64,000 bases of DNA from Segatella copri DSM 18205 (GCF_025151535.1 NZ_CP102288.1:811501-875500), one strand, 5' to 3'. Counted from the stretch's first letter, positions 36,801 through 46,147 are shown. A program made the numbers and translations. The notes: generated by a model not told the origin, from the sequence alone.

Positions 36801-36821
36801 AATAACTCGAAATGAGTTATT
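36801..36821. promoter_or_regulatory. Small hairpin upstream of wza
   Basis: AATAACTC (36801-36808) and GAGTTATT (36814-36821) form a perfect 8-bp stem with a 5-nt loop, 32 bp before the wza start. It would lie in the 5' untranslated RNA. I see no convincing TAnnTTTG box for wza nearby. Confidence 0.4.
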
Positions 36822-36862
36822 TTGTTGTAGTAGAAGATTGAAAAGATGTTAATAAAACAAGA

Positions 36863-36885
36863 AACCCAGGGCTGAACCCTGGGTT
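36863..36885 (-). terminator. Hairpin after the tRNA genes, also REP-like
   Basis: AACCCAGGG (36863-36871) and CCCTGGGTT (36877-36885) form a perfect 9-bp stem with loop CTGAA. On the minus strand it is followed by TTTCTTGTTTTATT, so it can end the tRNA transcript. The CCCAGGG/CCCTGGG arms are identical to the central arms of the element at 13756-13774. Confidence 0.5.
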
Positions 36886-36897
36886 ACTGATGTTCTG

Positions 36898-36968
36898 AGC
36901 GAGATACGGGAGTCGAACCCGCCTCACAGGCTTGGGAAGCCCGTGCACTACCGATGTGCTAATCTCGC
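36898..36968 (-). tRNA. tRNA-Gly (anticodon CCC)
   Basis: On the minus strand GCGAGAT (acceptor) begins at 36968 and ATCTCGC closes at 36899, with discriminator at 36898. The anticodon stem CGGGC/GCCTG carries the loop TTCCCAA, giving anticodon CCC, and the T arm reads GCGGGTTCGACTCCCGT. CCA is not encoded. Paired with tRNA-Thr 32 bp upstream in the same direction. Confidence 0.93.
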
Positions 36969-37000
36969 GAAGGAAAATACTAACTCCTTTCACAAGAAAG

Positions 37001-37073
<73 letters not shown>

Positions 37074-37200
37074 TTTTTGCCCGAAAGCAGATGCAAAGGT
37101 AATGAATATTTTTTGAAATAAGAAATTATTGCCTAAACTTTTCTCGTGGTTAACTCTTATTAACTAAAGTTCGTTAGATACTTTGCCGGGGTCATAATAA

Positions 37201-37233
37201 AAGAGGGACTATCGCCAGTGGATAGTCCCTCTT
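37201..37233 (-). terminator. clpC terminator
   Basis: AAGAGGGACTATC (37201-37213) and GATAGTCCCTCTT (37221-37233) form a perfect 13-bp stem with a 7-nt loop, starting 5 bp after the clpC stop. On the minus strand TTATTATG follows. Confidence 0.8.
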
Positions 37234-37237
37234 CAGA

Positions 37238-39916
37238 TTATACTTTCTTGAATGTCAATTCTTCTTTTTTCGAATTTTTGCCTACCGAGATGGTGTCGCC
37301 TGGCTTCATTGTGCCATCGAGTAACATCTCGCAAACGGAATCTTCGATGTAGGTCTGGATGGCGCGGCGGAGTGGGCGGGCACCAAACTGTACATCGTAT
37401 CCCTTCTTGGCTACCATCTCCTTTGCCTTTTCGGTAATCTGGAAATGGAATCCCAGTTCTTCTATTCTCTTGACCAGTCCTTCCAGGTCGAGGTCGATGA
37501 TGCGCTTGATGGCATTGAGATCCAGCTGGTCGAAGGTGATGATGTCATCGAGGCGGTTCAGAAACTCTGGAGCAAACTGCTTGCTCAGACTCTTCTGGAC
37601 GATGCTGCGGGCATACTCCTTGTCTTTCTCATCCATCGCCAATCCGCCTTTTATACCTGCAGAAGTAAAGCCGACGCCTCTGCCGAAATCTTTCAGCTGG
37701 CGGGTTCCTGCATTAGAGGTCATGATGATGATGGTGTTGCGGAAATCGATGAGTCGGCCGTTGCCATCGGTGAGTCTGCCTTCGTCGAGTACCTGTAAGA
37801 GCAGGTTGAATACCTTGCTGTTGGCTTTCTCTATTTCGTCGAGCAATACGATGCTGTATGGTTTGCGGCGTACCTTTTCGGTCAGCTGTCCACCTTCGTT
37901 ATAGCCTACGTATCCTGGAGGTGCACCTACCAGACGTGAGGTGTTGAAACTCTCGGAGAATTCGCTCATGTCTATTCTGATGAGTGAATCTTTCGAACCA
38001 AACATTTCCTCGGCAAGTTTCTGGGCAAGATAGGTCTTACCTACACCCGTAGGACCCAGGAACATGAATACGCCAATAGGATGGTTAGGGTCGCGCAAGC
38101 CTACACGGTTCCTCAGAATGGTCTTTACCATCTTGTTGATGGCATTATCCTGAGCAATCACCTTGTGCTTCAGGTTGTGTTCCAGATCTTTCAGACGTTT
38201 GCTTTCACCCTCTGCCATGCGTTGAGCCGGTACGCCGGTCATCATGCTGATAACGTTGGCAATGTCTTCGGCTGTCACCTCAACATATTCGCCAATCTCT
38301 CCCTGCTGCCATTGCGCCTTCATGTCCTCAATCTCTTTCTCGATCTTGGTCTGGGCATCTCTGCATGAGGCAGCCATCTCGAAGTTCTGATTTGCTACAG
38401 CCTGCTGCTTCTTGCTGATTATCTTTTTCAGTTCTTTTTCCAGCTTGATATATGGAGCAGGAACACTTGCATTATTAATATGTACGCGCGAGCCGGCTTC
38501 ATCTATCACGTCGATAGCCTTGTCTGGGAAGTGGCGGTCGGTGATATAGCGCTCTGTCAGTTTGACACATGCCTCGAGAGCCTCGTCTGTATATCTCACA
38601 CAGTGATGCTTCTCGTAATGTTGCTTGATATTGTGCAGTATCAGCAGGGTCTCTTCGCGTGTAGTAGGTTCAACGAGAACCTTCTGGAAACGGCGCTCCA
38701 AGGCTCCGTCCTTCTCAATGCTCTTGCGATACTCATCGAGCGTGGTGGCACCGATACACTGGATGATACCTCTTGCCAGGGCTGGTTTCAGAATGTTGGC
38801 AGCATCCATGCTTCCTTCGCCGGAACCGGCGCCTATCATGGTGTGAATCTCATCTATGAAGATGATGATCTCCGGATGGTTCTCCAGTTCCTTGATGACA
38901 TTCTTGATGCGCTCTTCAAACTGTCCGCGGAATTTGGTTCCTGCAACGATGGCAGTCAGGTCGAGACTTACCAGACGCTTGTTGAAGAACATAGGCGATG
39001 TTTCCTGGTTGTTGATGAGCTGTGCCAGTCCTTCTACGATGGCACTCTTTCCTACGCCCGGTTCACCTATTAATACTGGGTTGTTCTTCTTTCTGCGACC
39101 CAGAATCTCGAGCACGCGCTGAATCTCCTTCTCTCTGCCCACGACAGGATCCAATTTTCCTTCGGCTGCAGCCTTGGTCAGGTCGAAACTGAATTTGTCG
39201 ATGGTAGGGGTGCTGCTCTTTTTGCGCGGAGTTCCATTTGGACGGGTAGACAGTCTCATCGGGTTCTGGTCCTTTTCCATATCGAATGGCTCTTCGTCAG
39301 TTTCCATCATGTCGTTCTGCTCGTTGTAGTCATCTTCTGCTTCTATTCCACCTGCCATCTCCAGATTCTCTGCTTCCTCTTGCCTGTCAGCATCAGGGAT
39401 TTCTGAATCTGGTGTTTGGGGTTCCATTTTGAAATCCTTCGGCTCTTCTGTCTTCTGCTCTTCATCCTTGTCAGTAGGATAGAGCATTTCGATGGCACGG
39501 TCGTAGCTTAAACCCAGTTGACTCAGCCAGTTGGCTACAGGGTTCTTGTCATTTCTCAAGATGGCAAGCAGCAGATGTCTTGGCTCTACAATCTTGGAGT
39601 GCTCGTAGTTGTTTGCCTCGCGGATAGAGTCTCTGATAATGCTGTCTGTTATCTGGCTGAATGGGATGTGGGTGTTCTCCTTCACGTTATCGGCAGGAGT
39701 TTCTTCCACACGCTTTTCCAGTTTGCTGTTAAGGACTCCGCTGAAAGCCATCGGACTGATGTCTGCGCCCTTCAGGAGCTTGTTGACATCGCTGTCGTTC
39801 TGGCTGATCAGACTCAGCATCAGATGCTCCACGCTGATTTCTCTTCCCATGGTGCGTGCTGCTTCTTTGCTACTTCTTTTCAGTATGTCCTGTATATGTG
39901 AAAACGGATTTATCAT
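37238..39916 (-). CDS. clpC: ATP-dependent Clp protease ATP-binding subunit ClpC
   Basis: 892 residues. An AAA+ unfoldase that feeds substrates to ClpP. The N-terminal double Clp_N domain covers about 1-145, then a long acidic low-complexity linker (about 150-225) leads to the first AAA domain with Walker [10 protein letters not shown] near 284 and the [15 protein letters not shown]alker B. The middle domain contains a UVR-like stretch ([20 protein letters not shown]), the mark of ClpC rather than ClpA or ClpB. The second AAA domain has [11 protein letters not shown] near 602 and the C-terminal D2-small domain is complete. The extended acidic linker is the only unusual part. It has its own promoter and terminator. 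Confidence 0.93.
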   Translation of the reverse strand: MINPFSHIQDILKRSSKEAARTMGREISVEHLMLSLISQNDSDVNKLLKGADISPMAFSGVLNSKLEKRVEETPADNVKENTHIPFSQITDSIIRDSIREANNYEHSKIVEPRHLLLAILRNDKNPVANWLSQLGLSYDRAIEMLYPTDKDEEQKTEEPKDFKMEPQTPDSEIPDADRQEEAENLEMAGGIEAEDDYNEQNDMMETDEEPFDMEKDQNPMRLSTRPNGTPRKKSSTPTIDKFSFDLTKAAAEGKLDPVVGREKEIQRVLEILGRRKKNNPVLIGEPGVGKSAIVEGLAQLINNQETSPMFFNKRLVSLDLTAIVAGTKFRGQFEERIKNVIKELENHPEIIIFIDEIHTMIGAGSGEGSMDAANILKPALARGIIQCIGATTLDEYRKSIEKDGALERRFQKVLVEPTTREETLLILHNIKQHYEKHHCVRYTDEALEACVKLTERYITDRHFPDKAIDVIDEAGSRVHINNASVPAPYIKLEKELKKIISKKQQAVANQNFEMAASCRDAQTKIEKEIEDMKAQWQQGEIGEYVEVTAEDIANVISMMTGVPAQRMAEGESKRLKDLEHNLKHKVIAQDNAINKMVKTILRNRVGLRDPNHPIGVFMFLGPTGVGKTYLAQKLAEEMFGSKDSLIRIDMSEFSESFNTSRLVGAPPGYVGYNEGGQLTEKVRRKPYSIVLLDEIEKANSKVFNLLLQVLDEGRLTDGNGRLIDFRNTIIIMTSNAGTRQLKDFGRGVGFTSAGIKGGLAMDEKDKEYARSIVQKSLSKQFAPEFLNRLDDIITFDQLDLNAIKRIIDLDLEGLVKRIEELGFHFQITEKAKEMVAKKGYDVQFGARPLRRAIQTYIEDSVCEMLLDGTMKPGDTISVGKNSKKEELTFKKV

Positions 39917-39945
39917 ATTTGCTTATATTTTTAAATATTTCAGTG

Positions 39946-39977
39946 CAAAAGTACACATTATTTTCAATAATAGCAAA
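39946..39977 (-). promoter_or_regulatory. clpC promoter
   Basis: On the minus strand TTTG (39977-39974) and TACTTTTG (39953-39946) are separated by 20 bp, a full Bacteroidota consensus, about 30 bp before the clpC start at 39916. Confidence 0.8.
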
Positions 39978-40071
39978 TGATATGCCAACTTTTTTGCATT
40001 GTTAAAATACAAATAATGCTAAAATAATGCGATTTTTCGCCTCTAAAGCGTTTTGGTATCATTTTTTTTTG

Positions 40072-40079
40072 TATCTTTG
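40072..40079 (+). promoter_or_regulatory. gyrA -7 element TATCTTTG
   Basis: The octamer matches TAnnTTTG and lies about 120 bp before gyrA. A TTTG occurs at 40052-40055, but the spacing is 16 bp rather than 20. The intervening leader of about 120 nt has only weak complementarity (AAACGC at 40130 with GCGTTT at 40156) and no ORF. Confidence 0.5.
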
Positions 40080-40200
40080 TCGGGAAATTCAAAAGGGTAA
40101 AACGGCTTAGAACGCAAGGAAATGCCCTTAAACGCGATTTCCGGATGGAAAACAGGCGTTTTGAAAGTAATGAATAAACAATAATACATTAATATAAGAA

Positions 40201-42837
40201 ATGGACGAAAATCAGACAATGGATCATGATAGAATCATGAAGATCAACATTGAGGAGGAGATGAAGTCGAGCTACATCGATTATTCGATGTCAGTTATCG
40301 TGGCTCGTGCCCTCCCTGATGTACGCGATGGTTTCAAGCCTGTGCACCGCCGTATTCTTTACGGTATGCTCGGTATTGGAAACACCAGTGACAAACCTTA
40401 TAAGAAATGTGCGCGTGTTGTTGGTGAGGTGCTCGGTAAGTATCACCCTCACGGCGACTCTTCTGTTTACGGCGCTCTGGTGCGTATGGGACAGGAGTGG
40501 AACATGCGTTATACCTTGATTGACGGACAGGGTAACTTCGGTTCTGTTGACGGTGACTCTCCTGCTGCCATGCGTTATACAGAGTGCCGCCTCTCCAAGA
40601 TGGGTGAGCATATCATGGATGACCTTGACAAGGAAACGGTTGATATGACCAACAACTTCGATGATACCCTGCAGGAACCTACCGTGATGCCTACCAAGAT
40701 TCCTAATCTTCTGGTAAATGGTGGTAACGGTATTGCAGTAGGTATGGCTACCAATATGCCTACCCACAACCTGGGTGAGGTAATTGACGGTTGCTGTGCA
40801 TATATCGATAATCCTGACATCGACACCGATGGATTGATGCAGTATATTCCTGCTCCTGACTTCCCAACCGGTGCTACCATCTATGGTATCCAGGGAGTGA
40901 AGGATGCATACGAAACGGGTCGAGGCAGAATCGTGGTTCGTGCCACTGCCGAGATTGAAAGTAGTGAAAACCATGATAAGATTGTTATCACCGAGATACC
41001 TTATGGCGTTAACAAGGAGCAGCTCGTGATGGCTATTGCTGACCTTGCCAAGGAAGGCCGAGTAGATGGCATCGCTAACGTAAACGATGAGTCTGGCCGT
41101 CAGGGTATGCGTATCGTTGTTGATGTGAAGCGTGATGCCAATGCTAATGTTCTTTTGAACAAACTCTTTAAGCTGACAGCTCTTCAGAGTTCATTCTCAG
41201 TGAATTGCATCGCTCTTGTTAATGGCCGTCCACGTCTTTTGAGCTTGAAGGAGTGTGTGAAGTATTTCGTAGAGCATCGTCATGATGTTACGATCCGCCG
41301 CACCCAGTTCGAACTGAAGAAGGCTCAGGAGCGTGCTCATATTCTCGAGGGCTTGATCATTGCCTGCGACAACATCGACGAGGTGGTACATATTATCAGA
41401 GCCAGCAAGACTCCTTCTGATGCTCAGCGCAACTTGGAGAAGCGCTTCGAACTCGATGAACTTCAGAGTAAGGCCATTGTGGATATGCGCCTCAGCCAGT
41501 TGACAGGCTTGCGTCTGGAGCAGTTGCACAATGAATTCAACGAGTTGATGAAGACTATCGACTACTTGAACCAGATTCTGAACGATCCTGAGCTCTGCAA
41601 GAAGGTAATGAAGGATGAACTTAACGAGGTGAAGGAGAAGTATGGTGACGCACGTCGTACCATGATTAAGCCAGATGACCATGAGTTCAATCCAGAAGAC
41701 TTCTATCCAAACGACCCAGTGGTTATCACCGTGAGTCATCTCGGATATATCAAGCGCACCCCATTGTCAGAGTTCCGTGAGCAGGCTCGTGGTGGAGTAG
41801 GTTCTAAGGGTGCCCGTACCCGTGATAAGGACTTCACCGAGTATATCTATCCTGCTACCATGCACCAGACCATGCTGTTCTTCACAAAGAAGGGCCGCTG
41901 CTACTGGTTGAAGTGTTATGAGATTCCAGAGGGTGACCGCAACTCCAAGGGTCGTGCTATCCAGAACCTCCTCAACATCGAGAGCGATGACCAGGTGAAT
42001 GCATTCCTCCGCCTCAGAGGCTTGAACGACGCTGAGTTCATCAACAACCATTATGTAGTCTTCGCTACCAAGAATGGTACGGTGAAGAAGACCTGTCTGG
42101 AGGCATATTCCCGTCCACGTGCCAACGGTGTGATTGCTATCAACATCGTAGAGGGCGATGAGGTGGTAGATGTTCGTCTGACAAATGGTCATAACGAGCT
42201 GATTATTGCCAACCGCAATGGTCGTGCTGTCCGTTTCGACGAGAACGAGATTCGTACAATGGGCCGTACATCTACCGGTGTTCGTGGTATGCGCCTCGAT
42301 GAGGGTGATGATGCCGTAGTAGGTATGATTGTTGTCAACGATCCTGAGAAGGAAACCGTGATGGTAGTGAGCGAGCAGGGTTATGGTAAGCGTTCTGACG
42401 TACTCGATTACCGCGTTACCAAGCGTGGCGGTAAGGGTGTGAAGACACTGAATATTACCGACAAGACCGGTCGACTGGTAGCTATCAAGAACGTAACCGA
42501 TGATAACGACCTCATGATTATCAACCAGAGTGGTATCGTGATTCGTCTTGCCGTAGCCGATTGCCGTGTCATGGGCCGTGCTACCCAGGGTGTACGCCTC
42601 ATCAACCTTGCCAAGAAGAATGATGTCATTGCCAGCGTATGCAAGGTGATGAGTTCTGAGCTCGAGGCTTCTGTAGAAGAGGAGAGCCGTTCTGCTTGGG
42701 CAAAGAAGAGCGAGGAGATAGAGAATGATACCGTTGGTGCCAAGACTGCCGAAGAGGCTGCCGAGGCTGAGGCTCATCTCGCTGACGAAGCATCTGAAGC
42801 TGAGGATACCGATTCGGGCAACGTAGATTTCGAATAA
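40201..42837 (+). CDS. gyrA: DNA gyrase subunit A
   Basis: 878 residues. The catalytic subunit of gyrase; Tyr126 in AAMRYTECR is the DNA-linking tyrosine. The quinolone-determining region reads HPHGDSSVYGALVR, with Ser at the position that is mutated in resistant strains, so it appears wild type there. The C-terminal beta-pinwheel shows six blade repeats and a GyrA-box variant KRGGKGVKT near residue 741. The last 60 residues are very acidic and Ala-rich (EEAAEAEAHLADEASEAEDTD type), a common feature in this group. Normal length. Confidence 0.97.
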   Translation: MDENQTMDHDRIMKINIEEEMKSSYIDYSMSVIVARALPDVRDGFKPVHRRILYGMLGIGNTSDKPYKKCARVVGEVLGKYHPHGDSSVYGALVRMGQEWNMRYTLIDGQGNFGSVDGDSPAAMRYTECRLSKMGEHIMDDLDKETVDMTNNFDDTLQEPTVMPTKIPNLLVNGGNGIAVGMATNMPTHNLGEVIDGCCAYIDNPDIDTDGLMQYIPAPDFPTGATIYGIQGVKDAYETGRGRIVVRATAEIESSENHDKIVITEIPYGVNKEQLVMAIADLAKEGRVDGIANVNDESGRQGMRIVVDVKRDANANVLLNKLFKLTALQSSFSVNCIALVNGRPRLLSLKECVKYFVEHRHDVTIRRTQFELKKAQERAHILEGLIIACDNIDEVVHIIRASKTPSDAQRNLEKRFELDELQSKAIVDMRLSQLTGLRLEQLHNEFNELMKTIDYLNQILNDPELCKKVMKDELNEVKEKYGDARRTMIKPDDHEFNPEDFYPNDPVVITVSHLGYIKRTPLSEFREQARGGVGSKGARTRDKDFTEYIYPATMHQTMLFFTKKGRCYWLKCYEIPEGDRNSKGRAIQNLLNIESDDQVNAFLRLRGLNDAEFINNHYVVFATKNGTVKKTCLEAYSRPRANGVIAINIVEGDEVVDVRLTNGHNELIIANRNGRAVRFDENEIRTMGRTSTGVRGMRLDEGDDAVVGMIVVNDPEKETVMVVSEQGYGKRSDVLDYRVTKRGGKGVKTLNITDKTGRLVAIKNVTDDNDLMIINQSGIVIRLAVADCRVMGRATQGVRLINLAKKNDVIASVCKVMSSELEASVEEESRSAWAKKSEEIENDTVGAKTAEEAAEAEAHLADEASEAEDTDSGNVDFE

Positions 42838-42890
42838 AAGAAAAGACGCGTAAAAATAAATAACAACAACTTTTAAACTCATTAAGAAAA

Positions 42891-44099
42891 ATGAAAAAGT
42901 TTTTAGTAGCTGCAATGATGGTACTAGGTGCCACATCAGCATTCGCAGGCGACAGTGACGCTCTCAAGGCTGTCATGAAGGCTAAGTCTTATGCCGAGGC
43001 TGAGGCTTTGGTTAAGCAGAATTTGGGTCAGATGGCTAACGATGCAGAGAAGGCCAAGGCTTACAACAAGCTCGTTGATCTCGCTATGAAGCAGTTCAAC
43101 GACCAGCAGAGCATCCAGCAGACCAATCAGATCATGAAGAAGAACGACCCGGTTGACGAGGTTGCTATGTCTGAGGGCGCTTACAATGCATTGATCAATG
43201 CTATTGAGTGCTACAAGTACGACCAGCTTCCTAACGCTAAGGGTAAGGTTGCTCCTAAGTTTAACAACAACGCTAGCCGTGTATGGGGTGCTCGTGTTCA
43301 GCTCGTTAATGCGGGTCAGACTGCAGCTCAGAACAGTAAGGCTGATGAGGTATTGAAGTATTGGGGTACATTCCTCGATACAGACAATGAGCCTCTCTTC
43401 GCTTCTATAGACCAGAAGCAGAAGGATAGCGAGAATGAGTATATCGGTCAGGTTGCTCTCTTTGCAGCCCGTTATGCATACCAGGCTAAGGATGTTGCCC
43501 GTTGCGAGAAGTATTGCGACATCGCCATGAAGAGTGAGAAGGAGGCTAAGGATGCCCTCAACCTCAAGCTCTATGTGATGAAGGACGGCTTGAAGACTCA
43601 CGAGGATTCTCTTGCCTATGTTAACAAGCTCAAGGACATCTTTGCAAAGGACGAGACCAATGAGGTTGTTCTCGATGGTTTGAACTCTATGTACACTTCA
43701 TTGAAGATGGAGAAGGAGCAGACTGAACTTTTGGACGCAGCTATTGCAAAGAACCCTAACAACTTCGTAGCTCTTGCCAACAAGGGTATGATGTATATCC
43801 AGAAGAACGATGCTGACAACGCTATCAAGTGTTTGAAGCAGGCTCTTGCTGCAAAGGAGGATAACGTAGTTGTTCTTACTTATCTGGGTGCTTGCTACAA
43901 CAGCAAGGCTGGTAACTTGCAGGATCCTAACGGCCGCAAGGTTGTTTACCAGGAGGCTATCAAGGTTCTCGACAAGGCTAAGCAGCTCGATCCAGAGAAG
44001 GCTCAGGCTAACTGGGGTTACACCCGTTACCAGGCTTACTATGGCTACTATGGTCCTAACGCAGCAGAGACCAAGCAGGCTGAGGCTGAGAGCAAGTAA
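42891..44099 (+). CDS. Secreted tetratricopeptide-repeat protein
   Basis: 402 residues with a signal peptide (KKFLVAAMMVLGATSAFA), so periplasmic. The mature protein is helical, Ala/Lys-rich, and contains clear TPR units near 265-345, e.g. NFVALANKGMMYIQKNDADNA followed by IKCLKQALAAKEDNVVVLTYLGACY. Very frequent use of a few codons (GCT, AAG, GAG) suggests high expression. It follows gyrA by 53 bp and ends in a strong terminator, so the two may be co-transcribed. The function is unknown. Confidence 0.78.
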   Translation: MKKFLVAAMMVLGATSAFAGDSDALKAVMKAKSYAEAEALVKQNLGQMANDAEKAKAYNKLVDLAMKQFNDQQSIQQTNQIMKKNDPVDEVAMSEGAYNALINAIECYKYDQLPNAKGKVAPKFNNNASRVWGARVQLVNAGQTAAQNSKADEVLKYWGTFLDTDNEPLFASIDQKQKDSENEYIGQVALFAARYAYQAKDVARCEKYCDIAMKSEKEAKDALNLKLYVMKDGLKTHEDSLAYVNKLKDIFAKDETNEVVLDGLNSMYTSLKMEKEQTELLDAAIAKNPNNFVALANKGMMYIQKNDADNAIKCLKQALAAKEDNVVVLTYLGACYNSKAGNLQDPNGRKVVYQEAIKVLDKAKQLDPEKAQANWGYTRYQAYYGYYGPNAAETKQAEAESK

Positions 44100-44133
44100 A
44101 GTTTAAGCTTCAAAAGTATTTGATTCTCATAGG

Positions 44134-44165
44134 GGGATGTCACCTAGCGTGGCATCCCTTTTTTT
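44134..44165 (+). terminator. Terminator of gyrA/TPR transcript
   Basis: GGGATGTCAC (44134-44143) pairs with GTGGCATCCC (44149-44158), with one G-T pair and a 5-nt loop, followed by a run of T from 44159. Confidence 0.85.
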
Positions 44166-44378
44166 GTTTCTTTGAGATAGTGAATTGTTCTCAGTTTTAC
44201 CAAAGTATTGATCGGAATATGACTATAGTTTTTTTGACAAATACCCAGCTGAGATTCCCGTATTTTCATCCTGCTTTTATTTTGCTGTGAATATTGAAAA
44301 TATGACAGAAAATCACAATATCTTGATAAACAGGAAGTTATGTGATTGTTGGTAAACGGCTTTTGCACAGATTCTTTA

Positions 44379-44507
44379 GTTGTACGGCTAAATGACCTAT
44401 AGTTGTACGACCATAACTCTACGGTTGTACGACTATAGGTGTTATAGTTGTACAACCATAGCTCTACAGTTGTACGACTATAGGGGTTATAGTCGTACAA
44501 CTATAGA
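44379..44507. repeat. Array of GTTGTAC repeats, alternating 23/22-bp spacing x 6
   Basis: The core GTTGTAC (last copy GTCGTAC) occurs at 44379, 44402, 44424, 44447, 44469 and 44492, i.e. 23, 22, 23, 22, 23 bp apart. Most copies are near-palindromic (ATAGTTGTACGACTAT type). ORFs on both strands through the array (repeats of RTTVELW or RLYDY) are products of the repetition. Confidence 0.85.
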
Positions 44508-44655
44508 TTTTTCTCTTATAGAAAAACAGGTAATATGGCAAATGAAGTGCTTAATAGCTCTATTTCTATCTCTAGATTGTATAGTAATCAATATCAAAAA
44601 TCCGGTTATAAGTTTTTACAAAACAGATAGATAAAACCATCTGTGACTAATGTTG

Positions 44656-44765
44656 GTTTGCTGTAGGCGCCCATCAGCTGGTCTGCGCATGCACAACAGG
44701 TGTTGTGCGAGCGCATATCAGCTGTTATGCAAGCGCACAACAGCTGTTGTGCGGCCTACGGAACT
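44656..44765. repeat. Array of perfect palindromes, exactly 22-bp spacing x 4
   Basis: Cores CAGCTG, CAGGTG, CAGCTG, CAGCTG lie at 44675, 44697, 44719 and 44741, exactly 22 bp apart. Units 3 and 4 are perfect 18-bp palindromes GCATAtCAGCTGtTATGC-like and GCACAACAGCTGTTGTGC; unit 2 has one central mismatch. GTAGGC at about 44663 and GCCTAC at about 44754 bracket the array as a further inverted repeat. Confidence 0.85.
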
Positions 44766-44788
44766 TACTTCTCCAGGAACCTATACTA

Positions 44789-44832
44789 TCTTTTCCGACA
44801 ACTTCATCTGTCTTTTCCGACAACTTCTTCCG
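44789..44832. repeat. Direct repeat, 22-bp spacing x 2 (plus one faint copy)
   Basis: TCTTTTCCGACAACTTC occurs at 44789 and 44811, exactly 22 bp apart; a weak third copy precedes them at about 44767. It follows directly on the palindrome array and keeps its period with an unrelated unit. Confidence 0.75.
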
Positions 44833-44964
44833 TATTCTGCGATTGTATCTTACGCATTATCCTTTGATATCATACGCTTGCGTGTATTTAATAATGCAAT
44901 AATACTAATAATTCGCTGAAAATCAAAGGAAATACCAGCTTTTTTATAGATTTGCCAGAAAATA

Positions 44965-44996
44965 TTTGGTATTTTGAAAACTTCTGTGTATTTTTG
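44965..44996 (+). promoter_or_regulatory. Promoter of the toxin-antitoxin operon
   Basis: TTTG at 44965-44968 and TATTTTTG at 44989-44996 are 20 bp apart, a full consensus match, about 55 bp before the antitoxin start. Confidence 0.75.
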
Positions 44997-45051
44997 CATG
45001 AAATAAGTGATATTCGGTATTTAGAAAGCAAATTTTTAAAAAGGATTTTGT

Positions 45052-45312
45052 ATGACAGCATTAAATATACAAGCAGCACAGAATGATATTATTCGTCAGG
45101 TGCTTAATACACAAGATATCCATCTTTTGGATAGGATAAGAAACCTCTTTGCAAATAAAGAGGCAAATGAGGCGTGTATGGTTCAAGAAGAGCCTTGTAT
45201 GACTAAAGAAGAAATACTCTCGGGTTTCGACAATGCCCTCCATGAGCTGAAGTCCTATCGTGAAGGAAAGCTAGAGCTTAAACCATTGGAGGACGTGCTG
45301 AATGAGTTGTAA
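45052..45312 (+). CDS. Putative antitoxin of a RelE-type pair
   Basis: 86 residues, acidic in its C-terminal half. It overlaps the toxin gene by 11 bp, the usual antitoxin-first arrangement. The C-terminal part (MTKEEILSGFDNALHELKSYREGKLELK then a short acidic end) resembles the toxin-wrapping tail of antitoxins in Bacteroidota; an obvious DNA-binding motif is not visible in the N-terminal part. It should neutralise the toxin by direct binding and perhaps repress the promoter at 44965. The family is not named with confidence. Confidence 0.65.
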   Translation: MTALNIQAAQNDIIRQVLNTQDIHLLDRIRNLFANKEANEACMVQEEPCMTKEEILSGFDNALHELKSYREGKLELKPLEDVLNEL

Positions 45313-45637
45313 GATATTTACTTTCCCTTCTTTTGAAAAGGAAGCTAAACGATTGAATAAGCGCTATAAGTCGTTTAAATCTGATTTGAAGGAATTGATG
45401 AATGAGTTAAGTTCTTCCCCCTCTTTGGGTGCAGATTTAGGTGGCGGCTTGCGTAAGGTTCGTATGGCTATTAAATCGAAAGGAACTGGTAAAAGTGGCG
45501 GTGCCCGTATTATAACAGTTGTGTTAGCCGATATAAAGGATGGTCTCGGCTTGCTTTATATTTATGATAAATCGGAGCGGAGTACTATAAAGGGGAAAGA
45601 ATTGACAGATTTGTTGAAGAAGAATGGCTTAGTTTGA
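45302..45637 (+). CDS. RelE/ParE-superfamily toxin
   Basis: 111 residues. FPSFEKEAKRLNKRYKSFKSDLKELMNEL, then GADLGGGLRKVRMAIKSKGTGKSGGARIITVVL and LGLLYIYDKSERSTI, reproduce the RelE-fold order of helices followed by a beta sheet with basic residues. The GKSGGARII segment is typical of the HigB/RelE-like branch found in Bacteroides. It probably cleaves mRNA at the ribosome; ParE-type gyrase poisoning is less likely but not excluded. Translated together with the upstream antitoxin. Confidence 0.75.
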   Translation: MSCKIFTFPSFEKEAKRLNKRYKSFKSDLKELMNELSSSPSLGADLGGGLRKVRMAIKSKGTGKSGGARIITVVLADIKDGLGLLYIYDKSERSTIKGKELTDLLKKNGLV

Positions 45638-45663
45638 TATGCTATTGAAGAAAGGAGTAAATT

Positions 45664-45801
45664 ATGAAGGAAAAGAAATTAAAAATATTCACTCTTCCTA
45701 TTGAGGAGTTTGAAAAGAAATATCCTGTTAGCTATTCGATAGTAGTACCAGGAATTCCTGAGGGACATGTGGCAAAGGTAGTTTCTGTACGCCCTTGCTA
45801 A
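45664..45801 (+). CDS. Small uncharacterised ORF, 45 codons
   Basis: ATG at 45664, preceded by GAAAGGAG at about 45650 as a possible ribosome site, and TAA at 45799. The product begins MKEKKLKIFTLPIEEFEKKY and ends KVVSVRPC. The composition looks coding and the start context is good, but the protein matches nothing I recognise and could be a fragment of a longer gene. It lies 26 bp after the toxin gene and could be a third member of that operon. Confidence 0.45.
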   Translation: MKEKKLKIFTLPIEEFEKKYPVSYSIVVPGIPEGHVAKVVSVRPC

Positions 45802-46147
45802 ACTTTTATAATCTTTGTAGATATGCAAAAGATTAGTAAGAAGCATCCATGTAGAGTAAATACAATTCAAACAGATTGCGTTATAACTTTCTTTTAAAAG
45901 AGAGGGTGTTAGTATCCTTAGGTTAAATCTGGCATTTTCTCGATTTTGGGAGTTTGTTGAATTGAAGTATACAGAAAATGAAAATCGAATGGTGTGAAAT
46001 CTTAATGGGTTTTACAGGCTTTTAATGGTATTTGTTTGATTGGACTATTTATAAATAAGATTTACGGTATGATTTTGCAAGGACAACAATCGTATTTCTC
46101 ATAGAATTTTATTACTTTTGCATCAAAATTAAAACATTTGATTCGAT
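45802..46147. other. Non-coding spacer before the restriction-modification genes
   Basis: AT-rich, without a credible ORF or terminator hairpin. The only recognised element is TACTTTTG at 46113-46120, a -7 box 28 bp before the HTH gene; no TTTG lies at the expected distance upstream. Confidence 0.5.
46113..46120 (+). promoter_or_regulatory. Putative -7 element of the restriction-modification operon
   Basis: TACTTTTG fits TAnnTTTG and lies 28 bp before the HTH regulator start. The missing -33 box may mean that the promoter is activator dependent, as is common for C-protein-controlled operons. Confidence 0.5.

Noticed and set aside
40080..40200. Riboswitch-like leader before gyrA
   Set aside because: Only a weak 6-bp pairing is visible and it matches no riboswitch family I know.
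44144..44500. 118-codon minus-strand ORF with RTTVELW repeats
   Set aside because: A by-product of the GTTGTAC array; the plus strand gives an equally open frame.
44379..44832. Possible CRISPR array
   Set aside because: Period of 22 bp leaves no room for spacers, units vary, and no cas genes are near.
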